From Ventricola sp017626895 (GTDB lineage: Bacteria > Bacillota > Clostridia > Christensenellales > Aristaeellaceae): DNA of 42,704 bases. Location of the stretch: assembly GCA_017626895.1 (NCBI GenBank), contig JAGAHV010000096.1, forward strand, positions 1 through 42,704. Reading direction: 5' to 3'. Both the position numbers and the translations under genes were made by a program. The notes beneath the pieces are model-generated. The model worked only from the letters and a program-made list of their open reading frames with translations, was not told where the DNA came from and did not search any database. The first letter of the stretch is position 1; each line of letters opens with the position of its first letter. Below are positions 24,361 to 31,874 of the stretch, in pieces.

Positions 24361-25587
24361 TCAGTCTCTGTAAAACAGATCACGGGTATATACTTTCTCT
24401 TTGCAGTCATCAAGCGACGGATCCATCCGGTTGGCCACAATGGTATCGCAGGAGCGCTTGAAGCGTTCCAGATTGTTGACAACCAGACTGCCGAAGAAGG
24501 TGGTTCCATCCGGCAGCGTCGGTTCATACACGATAACCGTGGCCCCCTTCGCCTTGAGCCGCTTCATGATTCCCTGTACAGAGCTCTGTCGGAAATTATC
24601 ACTGTGTGATTTCATGGTAAGGCGGAAAACCCCAATGGTAATCGGGCGTTCCTTTTCCATATTCCACATGGAGCTGCCCACGTAATACCCGGCTTTTTCA
24701 AGCACGCGGTCCGCGATATGATCTTTCCGGGTCCGGTTGGATTCAACAATCGCGGAAATCAGGTTGGAGGGCACATCCTGGAAATTGGCCAGCAGCTGCT
24801 TGGTATCCTTCGGCAGGCAATATCCGCCGTAACCGAAGGACGGGTTGTTATAATGCGACCCGATCCGGGGATCCAGGCATACGCCGTCGATAATGGACCG
24901 CGTATTCAGTCCCTTCAGTTCCGCATAGGTATCCAGTTCATTGAAATAAGCCACACGCAGAGCCAGATACGTGTTGGCAAAGAGCTTCACCGCCTCTGCC
25001 TCCGTGGTCCCCATCAGCAGCACCGGCGGATCATTGAGCGCCGCCTCCCGAAGAAGACCGGCAAAGCGCTTGGCTACCTCCGAATCACCATCACACCCGA
25101 CGATAATCCGGCTGGGCTTCAGGTTATCATCCAGCGCCTTGGACTCCCGCAGAAACTCCGGGCTGAAAAGCAGATTTTCGACGCCAAACTGCTGTCTCGC
25201 CTTCCGTGTAAATCCCACCGGCACCGTGCTCTTGATGACCATATCCGCCTTTGACCCGCAGTCAAGGACCTGACGAATCACCGATTCCACTGCCGAGCAG
25301 TCAAAAAAGTTCTTGATGGGATCATAGTTGGTGGGCGTTGAAATCACCACGATGTCCGCATCCTGATACGCCGCATCCCCATCCGTTGTCGCGTGCAGAT
25401 GAAGATTTTTTGCCTCATGATCCCGGAAATATTCCTCAATGGTATCATCCTGAATAGGGGACTCCCACCGGTTGATTTTATCGACCTTTTCCTTCACGAT
25501 ATCAACCGCCGTTACCTCGTGCCGAACCGAAAGCAGCACTGCCAGTGACAGTCCCACATATCCCGTACCTGCTACTGCAATTTTCAT
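24361..25587 (-). CDS. UDP-glucose/GDP-mannose dehydrogenase family protein
   Basis: 408 residues from the ATG at 25587 (MKIAVAGTGYVGL), with AGAGGA upstream; the extra six residues from 25605 are not needed. It has the NAD Rossmann motif G-T-G-Y-V-G-L-S-L, S-T-P-T-N-Y-D, S-T-V-P-V-G-F-T, E-F-L-R-E-S-K-A and the catalytic cysteine C257 in G-Y-G-G-Y-C-L-P-K-D. Such enzymes oxidise a sugar nucleotide twice to its uronate (for example UDP-glucose to UDP-glucuronate) for capsule or exopolysaccharide. The sequence resembles short Ugd forms of capsule loci. It sits between two cyclic-di-GMP genes on the same strand, suggesting a polysaccharide link. Confidence 0.92.
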   Translation of the reverse strand: MKIAVAGTGYVGLSLAVLLSVRHEVTAVDIVKEKVDKINRWESPIQDDTIEEYFRDHEAKNLHLHATTDGDAAYQDADIVVISTPTNYDPIKNFFDCSAVESVIRQVLDCGSKADMVIKSTVPVGFTRKARQQFGVENLLFSPEFLRESKALDDNLKPSRIIVGCDGDSEVAKRFAGLLREAALNDPPVLLMGTTEAEAVKLFANTYLALRVAYFNELDTYAELKGLNTRSIIDGVCLDPRIGSHYNNPSFGYGGYCLPKDTKQLLANFQDVPSNLISAIVESNRTRKDHIADRVLEKAGYYVGSSMWNMEKERPITIGVFRLTMKSHSDNFRQSSVQGIMKRLKAKGATVIVYEPTLPDGTTFFGSLVVNNLERFKRSCDTIVANRMDPSLDDCKEKVYTRDLFYRD

Positions 25588-25651
25588 TTTTATCCTCTTT
25601 TCCATGTTCCCGCCCGATGTCGGCGGAATTCTGTTCTGTTTCAGTGATTTT

Positions 25652-25669
25652 GCCTGCCCCGGGGCAGGC
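25652..25669. repeat. 9-bp GC-rich palindrome between the PDE and ugd genes
   Basis: GCCTGCCCC directly abuts its complement GGGGCAGGC. The plus strand continues CTTTTG, but the flanking genes are transcribed from the minus strand, where AAAA follows. It does not look like a normal terminator for them. It could slow polymerase or shape mRNA between the two genes. Confidence 0.5.
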
Positions 25670-25678
25670 CTTTTGTGT

Positions 25679-28207
25679 TCAGGGATTGTCCGCCTTGCGC
25701 ATGGACAGAATGCAGCGGACCTCGCTGAAGGGGTCTTTCACGATATCTGCATCCACAACCAGCGGAATTTTTCCGCCGTCCTCGCCCTGCATCCAGAAAT
25801 GCTGTGTGGCTCCCTGCTGTGTTTCAATGCACTTGAGTGCGATTTTCCACAGAACACTCTCGTTCTGGGGAACCAGATGCCGGTAGAACTTTCCGTTATT
25901 CAGTTCCTCCTCCATTTCTTTCCGGGTCATGCCGATGGCGCTCTCAAGACCATGCGCCACGACTTCAAACACATACTTGTCCTCTTTGGCATTCAGAAAA
26001 AGGACGGTCCTTGAGACAAAGCGGGACAGGAGATCCATCTGTCTTTGCATCTTTACAATATCCGACACATCCCTTGCCGCACCATAGAACCGTTTATTAT
26101 TGCCCTCCGTTCCCAGATAGTAGAAATGAATGAGAAAACGAACCATGGTATCATCCACTTTCCGGAAAGAGAGAACCCCTTGGGATCCGTTCAGGCGGTC
26201 ATCATAGGCTTTCTGCAGCATCTCCGGAAGTTCCTGTTTTTCACCCGCGGGCATATACTGCTGAATATCCGTAAGACGACCTGTAAACTTTCCGTCATTG
26301 ACCGACTGATAGAACTGCTGATTGAAACGGACGATATCTACCTTTTCCCCGTCCCATGCGTAAATGGCCGCCGGCCCGATAATCTGGTTAAGCATGGAAT
26401 CGGAATACACATCCCGGTTCAGGAACTCGCGGATGTGAAACTCTTCATTGAACTTGAAGGTAAATCCCTGCAGGTCAATATTCCGTTCATCCCGGATCAG
26501 TGTTTCAAACTCTGTCTGAGGCATGGGTTTGTAGAAATAGTACCCCTGAATATACCGGCAGCCAAGGCTCATCAGGTACGCACACTGCTCCGTGGTTTCA
26601 ACGCCCTCCACGATAATCGGCATGGACATCGTCTTGGCCATATTCACAACCGACTCAATGATGTGCATGCCCTTTTTCATGGTCGCCTCATCCAGCCGCA
26701 TGAAATAGGCATCCAGCTTGATCATGTCCACATTCAGTTCACGCAGCATGTTCAGCGAAGAAAAGCCGCTTCCAAAATCATCCATCAGGACCATGAATCC
26801 CATGCTGCGCAGCGTCTGCACGGTGTTTCGGACCTGATCGGAATCCTCCCCGTAGGCAGATTCCGTAATTTCCACCTTTACGGCATTTTTGGGAATCCCG
26901 TACTTTTCCGCCAGTCCCTCAAGATATGCCGGAACATCCATGGTAAAGATATCCACCGGACTGATATTCACCGAAATCGGAATCATGGGATTTCCCTTGT
27001 CCAGCGATCTCCTGCAGAACGCGAAGACCTGCTCCCAGATATGCCGGTCCAGATCCGGAATAAATCCATATTTTTCCAGTGTCGGGACAAACACACCCGG
27101 CGGAACCACCGAGCCATCCGCCCGCACCCAGCGGGCCAGTGCCTCAGCTCCCACAATTTTCCCATTGACGGCCCGGCACTGCGGCTGCAGATAGAATGTA
27201 ATTTCGCCGCCGGCCAGCGCTTTCTTGAAATCCGAGAGAACTTTGTAATCCTCTGCTGACTGGCGGGTCAGGGATGCCGAGTAAAATACCACCCGCCTTC
27301 TGTAATCCTTCTTTGCCTCCTGGCAGGCCAGCGTTGCCTCATCATATAAGGTATAGGCAACCGGTTCGCCGCCTGAGCAGCAGGCCCCGATGGCCGGCAG
27401 AAAACCAATGGAAACCCCCGCATCGGAGAGTACGGCCAGCAGGCGGCTGTACAGATCCTCCGTGCTGAATTCCTCCGCACGAATGAGCAGGGCAAAGTCA
27501 TCCCCGCCCATGTACGCGGCAAATCCTTTGTGCACCTTTGCCGTCTTCGCCAGTTCCTGTCCGATCCCTGAGAGAATCCGGTCTCCCAATTCCCGCCCGT
27601 ACCATTCGTTGAGAAGCTTGAAATGCTGCAGGTCAATGGCGATCATCAGCCAGTTTACCCCAGTGTCTGCAAGCATCTCATTCGCAGCTGCATAAAAATC
27701 CTTTTCCCGCGGCAGACCGGTCAATGCATCCAGGCTGGCAGAACTGAGATAGGAAACGTGCATTTTCCCCTCTTCCCGGTCCTTCCGTGTCTGGATGTCA
27801 AACACATAACAGTAGATGAGCCCATGCGGCACACCGTGTTTCTCGCCGCAGATCACAAACTGCTCACACCAACGCCAGTCTCCTCTGCGGCTCTGAGCAC
27901 GAAATTCAAAGTTCACAATGCCGTTTCCATCGCGGAGCTGTTCCACAAGGGTATCCGGATTCATCATCTCCAGATAGAGGGCACTCTCCTCCGGATGCAC
28001 GATGCGGTTTCCGACATGGGTGTAAAACGAGCTGTATCTGCCTTCCATGGACGGAACCTGGTATTTCTGATCCACATTGAAAATGAACCTGTATGTATCC
28101 TCTTCAAGGTTGACGGCAATCAGTTCATCAAAAGAGGACAGTTCAAGAAAATCCACAATGGGAAATTCCGGATGTTTCGCGGCAAATTGTGCTATTATTC
28201 CTGCCAT
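25679..28207 (-). CDS. GGDEF-EAL cyclic-di-GMP phosphodiesterase with flanking PAS-like regions
   Basis: 842 residues with AAAGGA ten bases before the ATG. There are no membrane segments. A PAS-like region (about 25-145, ending in YCYVFDIQTRKD) is followed by a GGDEF domain (about 155-310) whose motif is G-G-D-D-F (234-238), probably altered in activity. The EAL domain (about 325-580) keeps E-A-L-A-R (355-359), P-I-S-V-N-I-S, M-D-D-F-G-S-G and V-E-G-V-E-T, so hydrolysis of c-di-GMP is expected. The C-terminal 250 residues form another PAS-like region (I-Y-A-W-D-G..., RDVSDIVKMQRQMDLL) and more. The ugd gene follows 91 bases downstream. Confidence 0.9.
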   Translation of the reverse strand: MAGIIAQFAAKHPEFPIVDFLELSSFDELIAVNLEEDTYRFIFNVDQKYQVPSMEGRYSSFYTHVGNRIVHPEESALYLEMMNPDTLVEQLRDGNGIVNFEFRAQSRRGDWRWCEQFVICGEKHGVPHGLIYCYVFDIQTRKDREEGKMHVSYLSSASLDALTGLPREKDFYAAANEMLADTGVNWLMIAIDLQHFKLLNEWYGRELGDRILSGIGQELAKTAKVHKGFAAYMGGDDFALLIRAEEFSTEDLYSRLLAVLSDAGVSIGFLPAIGACCSGGEPVAYTLYDEATLACQEAKKDYRRRVVFYSASLTRQSAEDYKVLSDFKKALAGGEITFYLQPQCRAVNGKIVGAEALARWVRADGSVVPPGVFVPTLEKYGFIPDLDRHIWEQVFAFCRRSLDKGNPMIPISVNISPVDIFTMDVPAYLEGLAEKYGIPKNAVKVEITESAYGEDSDQVRNTVQTLRSMGFMVLMDDFGSGFSSLNMLRELNVDMIKLDAYFMRLDEATMKKGMHIIESVVNMAKTMSMPIIVEGVETTEQCAYLMSLGCRYIQGYYFYKPMPQTEFETLIRDERNIDLQGFTFKFNEEFHIREFLNRDVYSDSMLNQIIGPAAIYAWDGEKVDIVRFNQQFYQSVNDGKFTGRLTDIQQYMPAGEKQELPEMLQKAYDDRLNGSQGVLSFRKVDDTMVRFLIHFYYLGTEGNNKRFYGAARDVSDIVKMQRQMDLLSRFVSRTVLFLNAKEDKYVFEVVAHGLESAIGMTRKEMEEELNNGKFYRHLVPQNESVLWKIALKCIETQQGATQHFWMQGEDGGKIPLVVDADIVKDPFSEVRCILSMRKADNP

Positions 28208-28386
28208 CTGTTCTCATTCCTTTACCATTAAGTGAGCACAAAACCTCTGTGCTTATTCAGAATTGCTTCCCGGATCGTTCAGCCATGAGCCAAACAGCTT
28301 CGTATAAACAGGTATAGCGGTGAAATAGACTGCTGTGCATCCGCAGCGTCTTCCGCAAGGCGCTCAATGGGGTGTTAACAGGGGCT

Positions 28387-28395
28387 ATTATAGCA
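28387..28395 (-). promoter_or_regulatory. Extended -10 promoter of the phosphodiesterase gene
   Basis: Minus-strand TGCTATAAT provides both TG and a perfect -10. The -35 position 17 bases upstream is TTTCTT, only partly consensus. Confidence 0.5.
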
Positions 28396-28634
28396 CGCAC
28401 CCAAAAGAGAAGAAAGAGTATCCCGCTGTCAAAATTCCATCCGGCCCGGAAATCGCTTCTGTCCGCGTTCCTTTCTATTCCATTCCCCCATTCCATGACA
28501 GAAAGAAACATGCGGCTGCACCGTTTCTCTCTGTTTCCTCATGTTCCTCCAGAATCCACTTTCCCATCCATATTTGCTTATTCCAGGCGCAGCTTTTCCA
28601 CTTTCAGTCAAAAATAAAGTCTTCTTTAAACTAT

Positions 28635-28664
28635 TTGCCCCACCATATACCCATGTGCTATAAT
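28635..28664 (+). promoter_or_regulatory. Promoter for the 28987-30843 gene cluster
   Basis: TTGCCC (28635-28640), 18 bases, and TATAAT (28659-28664) preceded by TG (extended -10). Transcription would begin near 28671, so both leader-repeat units lie in the transcript. Confidence 0.6.
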
Positions 28665-28802
28665 ACCAACAGCCGTCAGAACCCTGTTGTTCCCCAAAAA
28701 CAATTTATCAGGTAAACCCATCCTTCCGGCTGCGGCCGCTTTCCGTCAGCCGTCAGATGCAGATCCGGCTTCGGTCCTGAACCTGCGGGAGGAAAAAAGA
28801 GT

Positions 28803-28980
28803 GCCTCTGCCGTAAATCGGCAGTCAGTCTAATCCTGGCCTTTGACGCAGCAGCTCAGGCCAATGATAAAGTTGAGGCCCACAAAGGAATGGCCCTGCCG
28901 CGCAGCGACAGTCAGTCAAATTTGGGCCAGAACCAAGCCAGTCCGGCAAAAGACCAAGATTGAGGACCACAAAGGAGCAA
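28803..28980 (+). repeat. Leader repeat copy D (two tandem units)
   Basis: Unit 1 (28803-28888) opens with hairpin CTGCCG-TAAAT-CGGCAG, continues TCAGTCTAATCCTGGCC and ends TTGAGGCCCACAAAGGA. Unit 2 (28889-28977) reads GGCCCTGCCGCGCAGCGACA, GTCAAATTTGGGCCAGAACC, AAAGACCAAGATTGAGGACC, ACAAAGGAG. The last AAAGGAG is the ribosome binding site of the gene at 28987. Unit spacing measured at CTGCCG is 88 bases. Confidence 0.8.
28889..28963 (+). CDS. Candidate 24-residue leader peptide in repeat D
   Basis: AAAGGA directly abuts the ATG at 28889. The frame reads MALPRSDSQSNLGQNQ...PAKDQD and stops at 28961-28963, 23 bases before the next gene. Residues 2-23 align with the C-terminal part of the 39-residue frame at 17020-17139. 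Ribosome spacing is too tight for efficient start, so translation is uncertain. The cross-copy similarity at peptide level is the main evidence. Confidence 0.35.
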   Translation: MALPRSDSQSNLGQNQASPAKDQD

Positions 28981-28986
28981 TGATCT

Positions 28987-29457
28987 ATGTATTCATTCGA
29001 TGTCAACAGACGCAGCCGAAAGGATAAGCGTCGTACTCAGATTCTGGTTCTGCTGATATTTATTCTGGCGGTTCTCCTCATCGGTGTCACGTATACCCTG
29101 CTGAAATCACGCAATTTTGAGGGAACCACCCGTGATGTTCTTATCACCAGAGCCATTTCAGAGGCCGGGGACGCACAGACAACCGTCTATCGCCTGACCC
29201 AGTCCAGCGGAACCAGTTCTGCCGCTCTCCTGGCCACTGTCCGCCAGCATATCTACTGTCTGCAATGTCTGAACACACTGGCAGGGAACATCTACGGTGC
29301 CGGCACCGTTGTCGTCAATCCGGAACTGCTCAATACCTGCATGGCAACACTTGATCTGGCCACTGTCCGCATGCAGGCCGGCAATGTCCTGACCGAACAG
29401 TTTACCCTTCTTCGGGACCAGATCAATGACATTGCCGCCACATTTAATCTGAACTGA
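28987..29457 (+). CDS. Small single-pass membrane protein of unknown function
   Basis: 156 residues from the ATG at 28987, nine bases after AAAGGAG. A basic N-terminus (NRRSRKDKRRTQ) precedes one membrane segment (ILVLLIFILAVLLIGVTYTLL, about 18-38), so the rest should face outward. The outer region is helical, with three cysteines at about 92-118 (Y-C-L-Q-C, N-T-C). I do not recognise a family. It is probably cotranscribed with nth and the XRE gene, each preceded by a leader repeat. Confidence 0.7.
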   Translation: MYSFDVNRRSRKDKRRTQILVLLIFILAVLLIGVTYTLLKSRNFEGTTRDVLITRAISEAGDAQTTVYRLTQSSGTSSAALLATVRQHIYCLQCLNTLAGNIYGAGTVVVNPELLNTCMATLDLATVRMQAGNVLTEQFTLLRDQINDIAATFNLN

Positions 29458-29476
29458 ATGAAAAGGCCTGAGAACC

Positions 29477-29577
29477 GGGCCTGCCACATGGCGGCAGTCT
29501 GATACAGTTGAGCACCAGAAATGTCGCGGTGCCGAATGACCAGGCTGCGGCTTATCTTGAGGAGAAGGGAGAAGCCT
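29477..29577 (+). repeat. Leader repeat copy E upstream of nth
   Basis: It opens GGGCCTGCCACATGGCGGCA (arms CTGCC/GGCAG) and continues through GTGCCGAATGACCAGGCTGC to GAGGAGAAGGGAG before the nth ATG at 29578. The conserved frame reads GGSLIQLSTRNVAVPNDQAAA, like GSLSN...AAVPKDQAAA in copy B. It stays open until a TGA at 29586-29588, eleven bases into nth. Confidence 0.7.
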
Positions 29578-30225
29578 ATGCGCAATGAGGAACGCATCCC
29601 GCAGATTCTGTCCATTCTTGAAAGCACCTACCCGAATGCACGTCCGGCCCTGAACTTTGATAATCCGTATCAGCTGCTGGCTGCCGTTATTCTCTCTGCC
29701 CAGTGTACGGATGTCAAGGTGAATAAGGTCACCCCGGAACTGTTTGCCCGCTATCCGGACGCAGCCTCACTCGCTGCCGCCTCCCCGGACGATGTCGAAA
29801 ACATCATCCGTACCTGCGGCCTCTTCCACGCCAAATCCAGAAATCTTGTTGCCATGGCAGCCATTCTGACAGAGAAATACGGCGGCGAGGTGCCGGATAC
29901 ACGCGAGGCGCTGGAGGCACTTCCGGGTGTCGGCCGGAAAACGGCAAACGTCGTCCTGTCCTGCGCATTCGGTCAGGATGCCATTGCGGTGGATACCCAT
30001 GTTTTTCGGGTCAGCAACCGGCTTGGCCTTGCAGATGCCCCGGATGTCCTGAAAACTGAAGAACAGCTCATGGCAAATATTCCAAAGAATCAGTGGAGCC
30101 GCGCACACCACTGGCTGATTTTTCATGGGCGCCAGGTATGCCATGCGCGAAATCCAGCCTGCGCGGACTGTCCGCTTCAGAAGCTCTGTGAATATGCCTG
30201 CGGCAATCCCAAAGGCAAAAAATAA
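29578..30225 (+). CDS. nth: Endonuclease III (DNA glycosylase/AP lyase)
   Basis: 215 residues from the ATG at 29578; an upstream start at 29521 lies inside the leader repeat. It removes oxidised pyrimidines and cleaves at abasic sites in base-excision repair. The helix-hairpin-helix L-P-G-V-G-R-K-T-A-N (115-124) contains catalytic K121, and D139 (A-V-D-T-H-V) is the catalytic aspartate. The C-terminus has the [4Fe-4S] pattern C-x6-C-x2-C-x5-C (CHARNPACADCPLQKLC). The protein ends in a basic tail. Confidence 0.96.
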   Translation: MRNEERIPQILSILESTYPNARPALNFDNPYQLLAAVILSAQCTDVKVNKVTPELFARYPDAASLAAASPDDVENIIRTCGLFHAKSRNLVAMAAILTEKYGGEVPDTREALEALPGVGRKTANVVLSCAFGQDAIAVDTHVFRVSNRLGLADAPDVLKTEEQLMANIPKNQWSRAHHWLIFHGRQVCHARNPACADCPLQKLCEYACGNPKGKK

Positions 30226-30330
30226 CCTCTTCTTTCCCCGATTTTCTCGGAGGGAACAACAAGTTCGAATCAATTCCGGCTCGCTTTTCACGGAAGAACC
30301 ATTCAGCAGAACAACGGATAAAGATTATCG

Positions 30331-30414
30331 TGAAGCGATACAGTGTCAAATTTGGACCCCTTACGCAGCAGTCCGGGCAGTAGAGTATGATGGAATACAA
30401 GAAAGGAGACAAAA
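30331..30414 (+). repeat. Divergent leader repeat copy F upstream of the XRE gene
   Basis: GCGATACAGTGTCAAATTTG followed by GCAGTCCGG and GAAAGGAG keeps the order of the other copies but has lost the hairpin. The frame reads S-D-T-V-S-N-L-D-P-L-R-S-S-P, with S, D, S, N, L, S and P at the same spacing as SDSQSNLGQNQASP in copy D. Confidence 0.45.
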
Positions 30415-30843
30415 ATGCCAACCAGATACGGAGGAGGCGCCCGCTTCAAAGAAGCCAGGAAGAAAACCGGCCTGACACAGAAACAGCTTGCAGAAGTCCT
30501 GGGACTCAGTCCCGCCTATCTCAGCCTGATCGAAACAGATCGGCAGCCGGTTTCAGAGCCCATTGCCATGAAAATGCAGTCACTTTACGGAACGGACGCC
30601 CGCTGGCTTCTCTTTGGGAGCACGCCGCGGGGTGAAAAGAGCCGCCTGCGGCAGGCAAGAGATGAACTGGGGCTCAAGCAGAAAGACATGGCTGCCCAGC
30701 TCGGAATCAGTGCCATGTATCTTGGTCTGATGGAGCGGGATGACCAGCCGCTCTCGGCCCCTGTCGCGATGAGAATGCAGGAACTGTATGGGTTTAATGC
30801 CCAGTGGCTCCTCTATGGAACCAATCCCAGAAAAGTAAAATGA
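30415..30843 (+). CDS. Transcriptional regulator-like protein with two tandem XRE HTH domains
   Basis: 142 residues with AGGAG eight bases upstream. Residues about 5-70 and 75-140 are two copies of the same unit: F-K-E-A-R-K-K-T-G-L-T-Q-K-Q-L-A-E-V-L-G and L-R-Q-A-R-D-E-L-G-L-K-Q-K-D-M-A-A-Q-L-G, each followed by a W-L-L-(F/Y)-G end. This is an internal duplication of a Cro/C1-type helix-turn-helix. It could bind a two-site operator as a monomer. Its target is unknown; neighbours nth and 28987 are candidates for a shared transcript. Confidence 0.9.
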   Translation: MPTRYGGGARFKEARKKTGLTQKQLAEVLGLSPAYLSLIETDRQPVSEPIAMKMQSLYGTDARWLLFGSTPRGEKSRLRQARDELGLKQKDMAAQLGISAMYLGLMERDDQPLSAPVAMRMQELYGFNAQWLLYGTNPRKVK

Positions 30844-30862
30844 GACGCCCTGATTAACGCAC

Positions 30863-30899
30863 AGAGCGGAGATACTCCGGTGAGTATCTCCGCTCTTTT
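30863..30899. terminator. Terminator after the XRE gene
   Basis: AGAGCGGAGATACTC (30863-30877), loop CGGT, GAGTATCTCCGCTCT (30882-30896), then TTTTCC... with TTTT at 30896-30899. The 15-bp perfect stem separates it from the convergent isomerase gene. Confidence 0.9.
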
Positions 30900-30905
30900 C
30901 CTGTT

Positions 30906-31874
30906 TTACTTTCCCGGGGCCATCAGGAGGGCATGCAGGCCATCCTCAAGGGACAGTTCCGGCGCAGCCGCCGGAATGAAGACCGAATCCCCTTTCCGCA
31001 CCGTCATGGCTTCCTTTCCGTAAGCAATTCTGCCGTCGCTGAGTGCGCAGAGAATTCTGAAACGGGTGGGATCCTCGGGAACCGTGAATTTTCCCGTCTT
31101 TGCGGGCACTGTCACCTCGCAAAGAGTGAACGCCGGTTCATCGATATACCGGATCAGCGTGTACCGGTCATTCTTTTCCGCCGTGCCGCTGACCGCTGTC
31201 ATCTGCAGATCGGGACAGACCACATCCAGGCCTTTTTCAATGTGCAGTTCTCTGGATTTTCCATTGGCATCCACCCGGTCCCAGTCGTAAAAGCGGTAGG
31301 TCACATCACTGGACTGCTGGATTTCCGCCACCAAAATGCCGCCGCCAAGGGCGTGCAGCATTCCTGCCGGAATATAATACACCTGACCCGCCTGGACTTT
31401 CACCGTATGAAGGCAGTCCTGCAGTTCCCTGCCGCCGGCTGCACAGGCATGCCGAAGCTGTTCCTTCGTCACGCCGGGACGAACGCCGTAAACAATCTCC
31501 GCGTCCGGTTCCGCGCTCAGAATGACCCACGCTTCGGTCTTTCCAAGCTTTCCTCCCTCATGTTCGCCCGCATAGCGGTCATCCGGATGGACCTGTACGG
31601 AGAGCTTATCTGCCGCGCTGATAAACTTGAGCAGCAGCGGGAACGTCTCCCCGACATTCGTTCCCCGCATCTCCGTCCCGCCATCTGCCAGCAGTTCCGT
31701 CAATGTCCGGCCTTTTTCATCTCTGCTCTCAAGTCCGGGGAGCACGGAAATTTCAAGGCTCTCCCCGGTACGCTCATCCGGAATCTCCTTGCCCAGTGCA
31801 CGCAGTCCCGTTCCGCCCCAGGGGGTTGCCGCTCCATAGCGAAAACTCGGCGTCATTTTAATTGGCGCTATCAT
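30906..31874 (-). CDS. manA: Mannose-6-phosphate isomerase, class I
   Basis: 322 residues from the ATG at 31874, nine bases after AAGGAGG; an ATG two codons earlier is too close to the site. It interconverts mannose-6-P and fructose-6-P. Zinc ligands fit V-Q-V-H-P-D-D (H96), K-T-E-A-W (E113) and P-A-G-M-L-H-A-L-G-G-G. The length matches the short firmicute form. It overlaps the end of the phosphohexomutase gene by 17 bases, forming an operon for hexose-phosphate interconversion that could feed GDP-mannose or glycolysis. Confidence 0.93.
   Translation of the reverse strand: MIAPIKMTPSFRYGAATPWGGTGLRALGKEIPDERTGESLEISVLPGLESRDEKGRTLTELLADGGTEMRGTNVGETFPLLLKFISAADKLSVQVHPDDRYAGEHEGGKLGKTEAWVILSAEPDAEIVYGVRPGVTKEQLRHACAAGGRELQDCLHTVKVQAGQVYYIPAGMLHALGGGILVAEIQQSSDVTYRFYDWDRVDANGKSRELHIEKGLDVVCPDLQMTAVSGTAEKNDRYTLIRYIDEPAFTLCEVTVPAKTGKFTVPEDPTRFRILCALSDGRIAYGKEAMTVRKGDSVFIPAAAPELSLEDGLHALLMAPGK

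Larger units (their letters stand above)
28208..28986. other. Divergent intergenic region, 779 bases
   Basis: I see no protein gene of normal size. On the minus strand TGCTATAAT at 28395-28387 is an extended -10 for the phosphodiesterase gene (leader about 175 bases). On the plus strand a promoter lies at 28635-28664, and the tandem leader repeat D fills 28803-28980. The stretch 28400-28630 holds nothing I recognise. Confidence 0.55.

Noticed and set aside
25652..25669. GC palindrome as the phosphodiesterase terminator
   Set aside because: On the transcribed strand it is followed by A residues, not T. The T-run lies on the opposite strand.
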